Under the pieces are notes generated by a model. That model ran no database searches, was not told where the DNA came from, and saw nothing but the letters and a program-made list of their open reading frames with translations. From assembly GCA_937975705.1 (NCBI GenBank), contig CALJTX010000042.1, positions 1-43,182 on the forward strand: a stretch of 43,182 bases of DNA, read 5' to 3'. Source of the stretch: an uncultured Flavobacteriia bacterium. GTDB lineage: Bacteria; Bacteroidota; Bacteroidia; Flavobacteriales_D; Crocinitomicaceae. Positions 41,020 to 43,182 of the stretch are shown here, in pieces. Each line of letters begins with the position of its first letter. Position 1 is the stretch's first letter. Position numbers and translations under genes: made by a program.

Positions 41020-41035
41020 CCCAATTAAGCCACCA

Positions 41036-41425
41036 ATGTACAGACTCCTCCTCTTTTTAGTCCTTTTCGCTTGTCAAACGGAGCCGTCATTGGAGACGCA
41101 GATAAGTGGAAACGCCAGCAAATGTTGGCACTTGAAAAAAATTGTCAGGTTGAGTGAAAACATCGAGGAGAAAAAAGACTTTCAGGTACTTCAATTTTAT
41201 GCCAATCACAAATTAGTTGAGTATAGATTTGACAATCAGAAACTTAAGAAAGTTCCATATACTTGCTATATTCCATCTCAGAAATGGAAGTTGAAATCAA
41301 AAAATCAACTTTTTCTCAACGACGAAATTTTTACCATTCTCAAATTGAATCAGCATCACATGGTTCTATATAGTAAAGGAAGGAATCTTAGACTTGTGTA
41401 TGGCAGATATAAACGCCCGACTTAA
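41036..41425 (+). CDS. Small lipoprotein, possibly lipocalin-like
   Basis: I start it at the ATG at 41036: MYRLLLFLVLFACQTEPS forms a lipoprotein signal with lipobox LFAC, Cys13. A TTG start at 41006 would add ten residues and lies inside the previous gene. The mature 117 residues have regular strands (VLQFYANHKLVEYRF, QKWKLKSKNQLFLN, IFTILKLNQHHMVLYS) typical of small beta-barrel, lipocalin-like lipoproteins of Bacteroidota, but this is only a fold guess. It lies 16 bases after the previous gene. Confidence 0.7.
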   Translation: MYRLLLFLVLFACQTEPSLETQISGNASKCWHLKKIVRLSENIEEKKDFQVLQFYANHKLVEYRFDNQKLKKVPYTCYIPSQKWKLKSKNQLFLNDEIFTILKLNQHHMVLYSKGRNLRLVYGRYKRPT

Positions 41426-41514
41426 CATAAGCAATCAGCAATAGCCATGTCAATCCATAATTAAGTAAAACTCCACAAAAATTTAAATTACCCAAGCGAT
41501 CCGCACAGATATTG

Positions 41515-42069
41515 ATGAAAACAACAACAGTACAACATGCTGACGAAGAAATTTATAGATCAAAAGTGAACTATCTCACTTTGTTTTATTATTCCGTTTT
41601 GATATTCTTGGTTTATCTCAGGAAAATACACGGCCTCTTTTCTACAACTAGTAGTGTTTTGATATTCATCGCTTTACTTCTAATTAATGCTTGGATAACT
41701 CTAGCTTATACAAGAATCACCAAAACCCAAATTGAAAACATTAATGTATTTAACTATGCCTTGTTTAAGCGTAAATCGGTCACCTTTTTGAGCTGTATTT
41801 ATTTAGTCGAAGTGCTTAGCGTTGATACCAAATTCAATTACATACAACAAATGAAAATCTACTTAAATGAGGAAGATTTCATTAAAAAAAAGGAACGCAA
41901 AGCCATCACTATTCCTTATAGTTCGGCGACAGAAATCGAATCCTTTATCAAATATGCAGTTGAACAGCAAATACCCGTTAAAATCAGTATTGACAAGCGC
42001 CACTGGAAAGACAGAGAACGCTTAACGCCTTATCATACCTACAATGACAACTCCATCCTAAACCCATGA
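41515..42069 (+). CDS. Two-helix membrane protein of unknown function
   Basis: This 184-residue protein has the same layout as the gene at 40522: a short N-terminus, two helices (YLTLFYYSVLIFLVYL and SSVLIFIALLLINAWITLAY), and a cytosolic domain of about 120 residues with strand-rich segments and a final helix (SATEIESFIKYAVEQQ). I prefer the ATG at 41515; a TTG directly before it is possible. Its stop overlaps the next start (ATGA). The gap of 89 bases before it holds nothing that I recognise. Confidence 0.7.
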   Translation: MKTTTVQHADEEIYRSKVNYLTLFYYSVLIFLVYLRKIHGLFSTTSSVLIFIALLLINAWITLAYTRITKTQIENINVFNYALFKRKSVTFLSCIYLVEVLSVDTKFNYIQQMKIYLNEEDFIKKKERKAITIPYSSATEIESFIKYAVEQQIPVKISIDKRHWKDRERLTPYHTYNDNSILNP

Positions 42070-42677
42070 TAAAACAGCTGATCTTACTATTCGCTTTACT
42101 CCAAATGCTTTTTGTTACTCAATCTTGGGCGCAACATAACCTACTGATAAGCGATCTTTTTTTTGAGGGCGACTCTGTTTATTTAGAAAAAAAGACGCTC
42201 ACCATCCAAGAGTATCAGTTTGACGCGCATTTCCCTTTAGTTCAACGATTGAAATCACTTAGCACTGACTGTAGTTCGAGAACAACCATTAAAGGTTATA
42301 GGATATTTTTTAAAGAAGACGATGATTCAGGCATGCAACAACACGTTTTTGTTTCACAAATTGTAGCAGCAGATCAAATAGACAGCGAGAATTTAAAGGG
42401 TGTTTTTTACCTCGATCAAACGCCGTTTTATATTTTCAATCTACCGAAAGATACGCGAATTTTGACTCCAACAGATAAGACCACATCCTTGCAGCTCGTC
42501 ATCAATAGAAATGAAATATCCGTAATTGTCATGGACATGAGCAACCAACTCGATGGAATTGTTGATTTTGAAAAACAAATCAATTACGAAGGATTAACCT
42601 ATACATTTTATATGGAGTACTGCCGTGAGGTTAAACACAAAAGGATGAAAGGTAATCAAGGTCATCAAAATAATTGA
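42066..42677 (+). CDS. Exported protein of unknown function
   Basis: This 203-residue protein has a clear signal peptide (MIKQLILLFALLQMLFVTQS, then WAQ). The mature part is acidic to neutral with mixed beta and alpha elements, and there is one conserved-looking Cys pair (TDCSSRT near the middle, EYCREV near the end) that may form a disulfide. I do not recognise the family. It is coupled to the upstream membrane protein through an ATGA overlap. Confidence 0.7.
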   Translation: MIKQLILLFALLQMLFVTQSWAQHNLLISDLFFEGDSVYLEKKTLTIQEYQFDAHFPLVQRLKSLSTDCSSRTTIKGYRIFFKEDDDSGMQQHVFVSQIVAADQIDSENLKGVFYLDQTPFYIFNLPKDTRILTPTDKTTSLQLVINRNEISVIVMDMSNQLDGIVDFEKQINYEGLTYTFYMEYCREVKHKRMKGNQGHQNN

Positions 42678-42697
42678 GTTTACTAGTATTGAATACC

Positions 42698-43057
42698 ATG
42701 AGATATCCCATTGTTTTGAATCTTCACATTTATTTAATGCTTACGTTTTGCATTGGTTGTGAAAGTCCATCATGTGAAACTGAAAAACAATATTATCAGG
42801 AGCGATGGGATTTTACCATCGAAAAATCCTACAAGGATTTGCAACACAAAGCAACTCATGTGCTTGTGACAAACCAGGGGAGGGAAATAACTTTTCAACC
42901 AATTCAGGATATTGTTTTTTTTGTCAATAAAGGTGATAGAATTATCAAAACTCCTTATTCAAAGTATGCCTATCTTATAACTCAATATGGTGATTCGAGT
43001 CGCTATAGAATATTTTCTAAGACCTGCGATTCCGAGCTTGGCGATCAATTTAAATAG
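42698..43057 (+). CDS. Probable small lipoprotein of unknown function
   Basis: The ATG at 42698 gives a 119-residue product with a hydrophobic N-terminus ending in FCIGCESPSCET, likely a lipoprotein signal, although the -3 residue is unusual. A TTG start at 42674 would overlap the previous gene by four bases. The mature part has strand-rich segments (THVLVTNQGREITFQPI, DIVFFVNKGDRIIK), like other small envelope lipoproteins here. The function is unknown. Confidence 0.6.
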   Translation: MRYPIVLNLHIYLMLTFCIGCESPSCETEKQYYQERWDFTIEKSYKDLQHKATHVLVTNQGREITFQPIQDIVFFVNKGDRIIKTPYSKYAYLITQYGDSSRYRIFSKTCDSELGDQFK

Positions 43058-43106
43058 TAATGGTTCATGTCATCAAATAATTAGAGCGTTTGAGCACATC
43101 AAATTT

Positions 43107-43114
43107 TACCTTTA
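43107..43114 (+). promoter_or_regulatory. Candidate -7 box (TACCTTTA) four bases before the last gene
   Basis: It matches TAnnTTTG except for the last base and is followed by AGAA and the ATG at 43119, the spacing seen at four other genes. A TTTG at 43089-43092 is too close for a normal -33. Confidence 0.3.
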
Positions 43115-43118
43115 AGAA

Positions 43119-43182
43119 ATGAAAAAACTCGTCTTCATAACCTGTATTTTCTCTTGGTTTACGGCTTTGTCTCAAGACACAA
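43119..43182 (+). CDS. Start of an exported protein (3' end outside window)
   Basis: An ATG at 43119 opens a frame that encodes a typical signal peptide (MKKLVFITCIFSWFTALS, then QDT) and runs off the right edge. Only 21 codons are visible, so no family can be given. The basic start, hydrophobic core and Ala-Leu-Ser before Gln look like signal peptides of the exported proteins in this window. Confidence 0.7.
   Translation, partial: MKKLVFITCIFSWFTALSQDT

Noticed and set aside
1..43182. tRNA, rRNA, riboswitch, insertion sequence or prophage
   Set aside because: I saw no cloverleaf-like sequences, no transposase or integrase genes, and no gap large enough for a typical riboswitch with its own terminator.

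Overview
The window reads as a chromosomal segment from a Bacteroidota bacterium, most likely a Flavobacteriales member (Crocinitomicaceae-like is a guess). Several features point there: a type IX secretion C-terminal sorting domain on a LamG protein, the DUF3822-rsmD-coaD cluster, BatA-domain and DUF4919 proteins, a DnaJ with a halved zinc finger, many TAnnTTTG (-7) promoter boxes in place of sigma70 -10 boxes, and few Shine-Dalgarno sequences. Genes are tightly packed, often with ATGA or TAATG overlaps. There is no rRNA, tRNA, insertion sequence, prophage or CRISPR array, and no gene-free stretch longer than about 175 bases.

Layout. 1-2036: the 3' part of a large gene, with Asn/Thr/Ser/Pro repeats followed by two SPOR-like domains. 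2033-5140 (minus): DUF3822, rsmD, coaD and a secreted thioredoxin-fold protein in one overlapping operon. 5224-6618: a RecD-like helicase. 13829 down to 6599 (minus): BatA-domain protein, a dihydroorotase homologue without its metal-binding histidines, a methyltransferase, then an ABC-F ATPase and an M61 peptidase. 17571 down to 13912 (minus): gyrA and a secreted TPR protein, ending in a strong terminator. 17744-20799: clpC and a HEAT-like protein. 22358 down to 20789 (minus): TraB/GumN protein and a nitroreductase. 22500-24159: grpE-dnaJ. 24178-29737: CPBP protease, an ABC-2 transporter pair, Ppx/GppA phosphatase and an M1 aminopeptidase. 29797-30768: LamG/T9SS protein. 31518 down to 30772: rluF. 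31573-33105: a secreted protein of unknown function. 37262 down to 33114 (minus): aldehyde dehydrogenase coupled to an ABC exporter (ATPase, membrane-fusion lipoprotein, permease). 37343-38526: DoxX-like, VF530-like and a secreted protein. 38614-39078: a small outer-membrane-like protein. 39153-39746: a higBA toxin-antitoxin pair. 40430 down to 39759: DUF4919. 40522-43182: small membrane proteins, exported proteins and lipoproteins of unknown function, AT-rich and probably accessory.

Much of the window is housekeeping: protein quality control (ClpC, GrpE, DnaJ, several peptidases), DNA topology, CoA synthesis, and rRNA modification (RsmD, RluF). The most notable signals are these: a TAnnTTTR box placed exactly four bases before the ATG at five genes, suggesting leaderless transcripts; a metal-site-less dihydroorotase translationally coupled to a BatA-domain protein and a methyltransferase; an aldehyde dehydrogenase coupled to a DevBCA-like exporter; a recently amplified 249-bp in-frame repeat at the left edge; and six of six convergent gene junctions that overlap or nearly touch.
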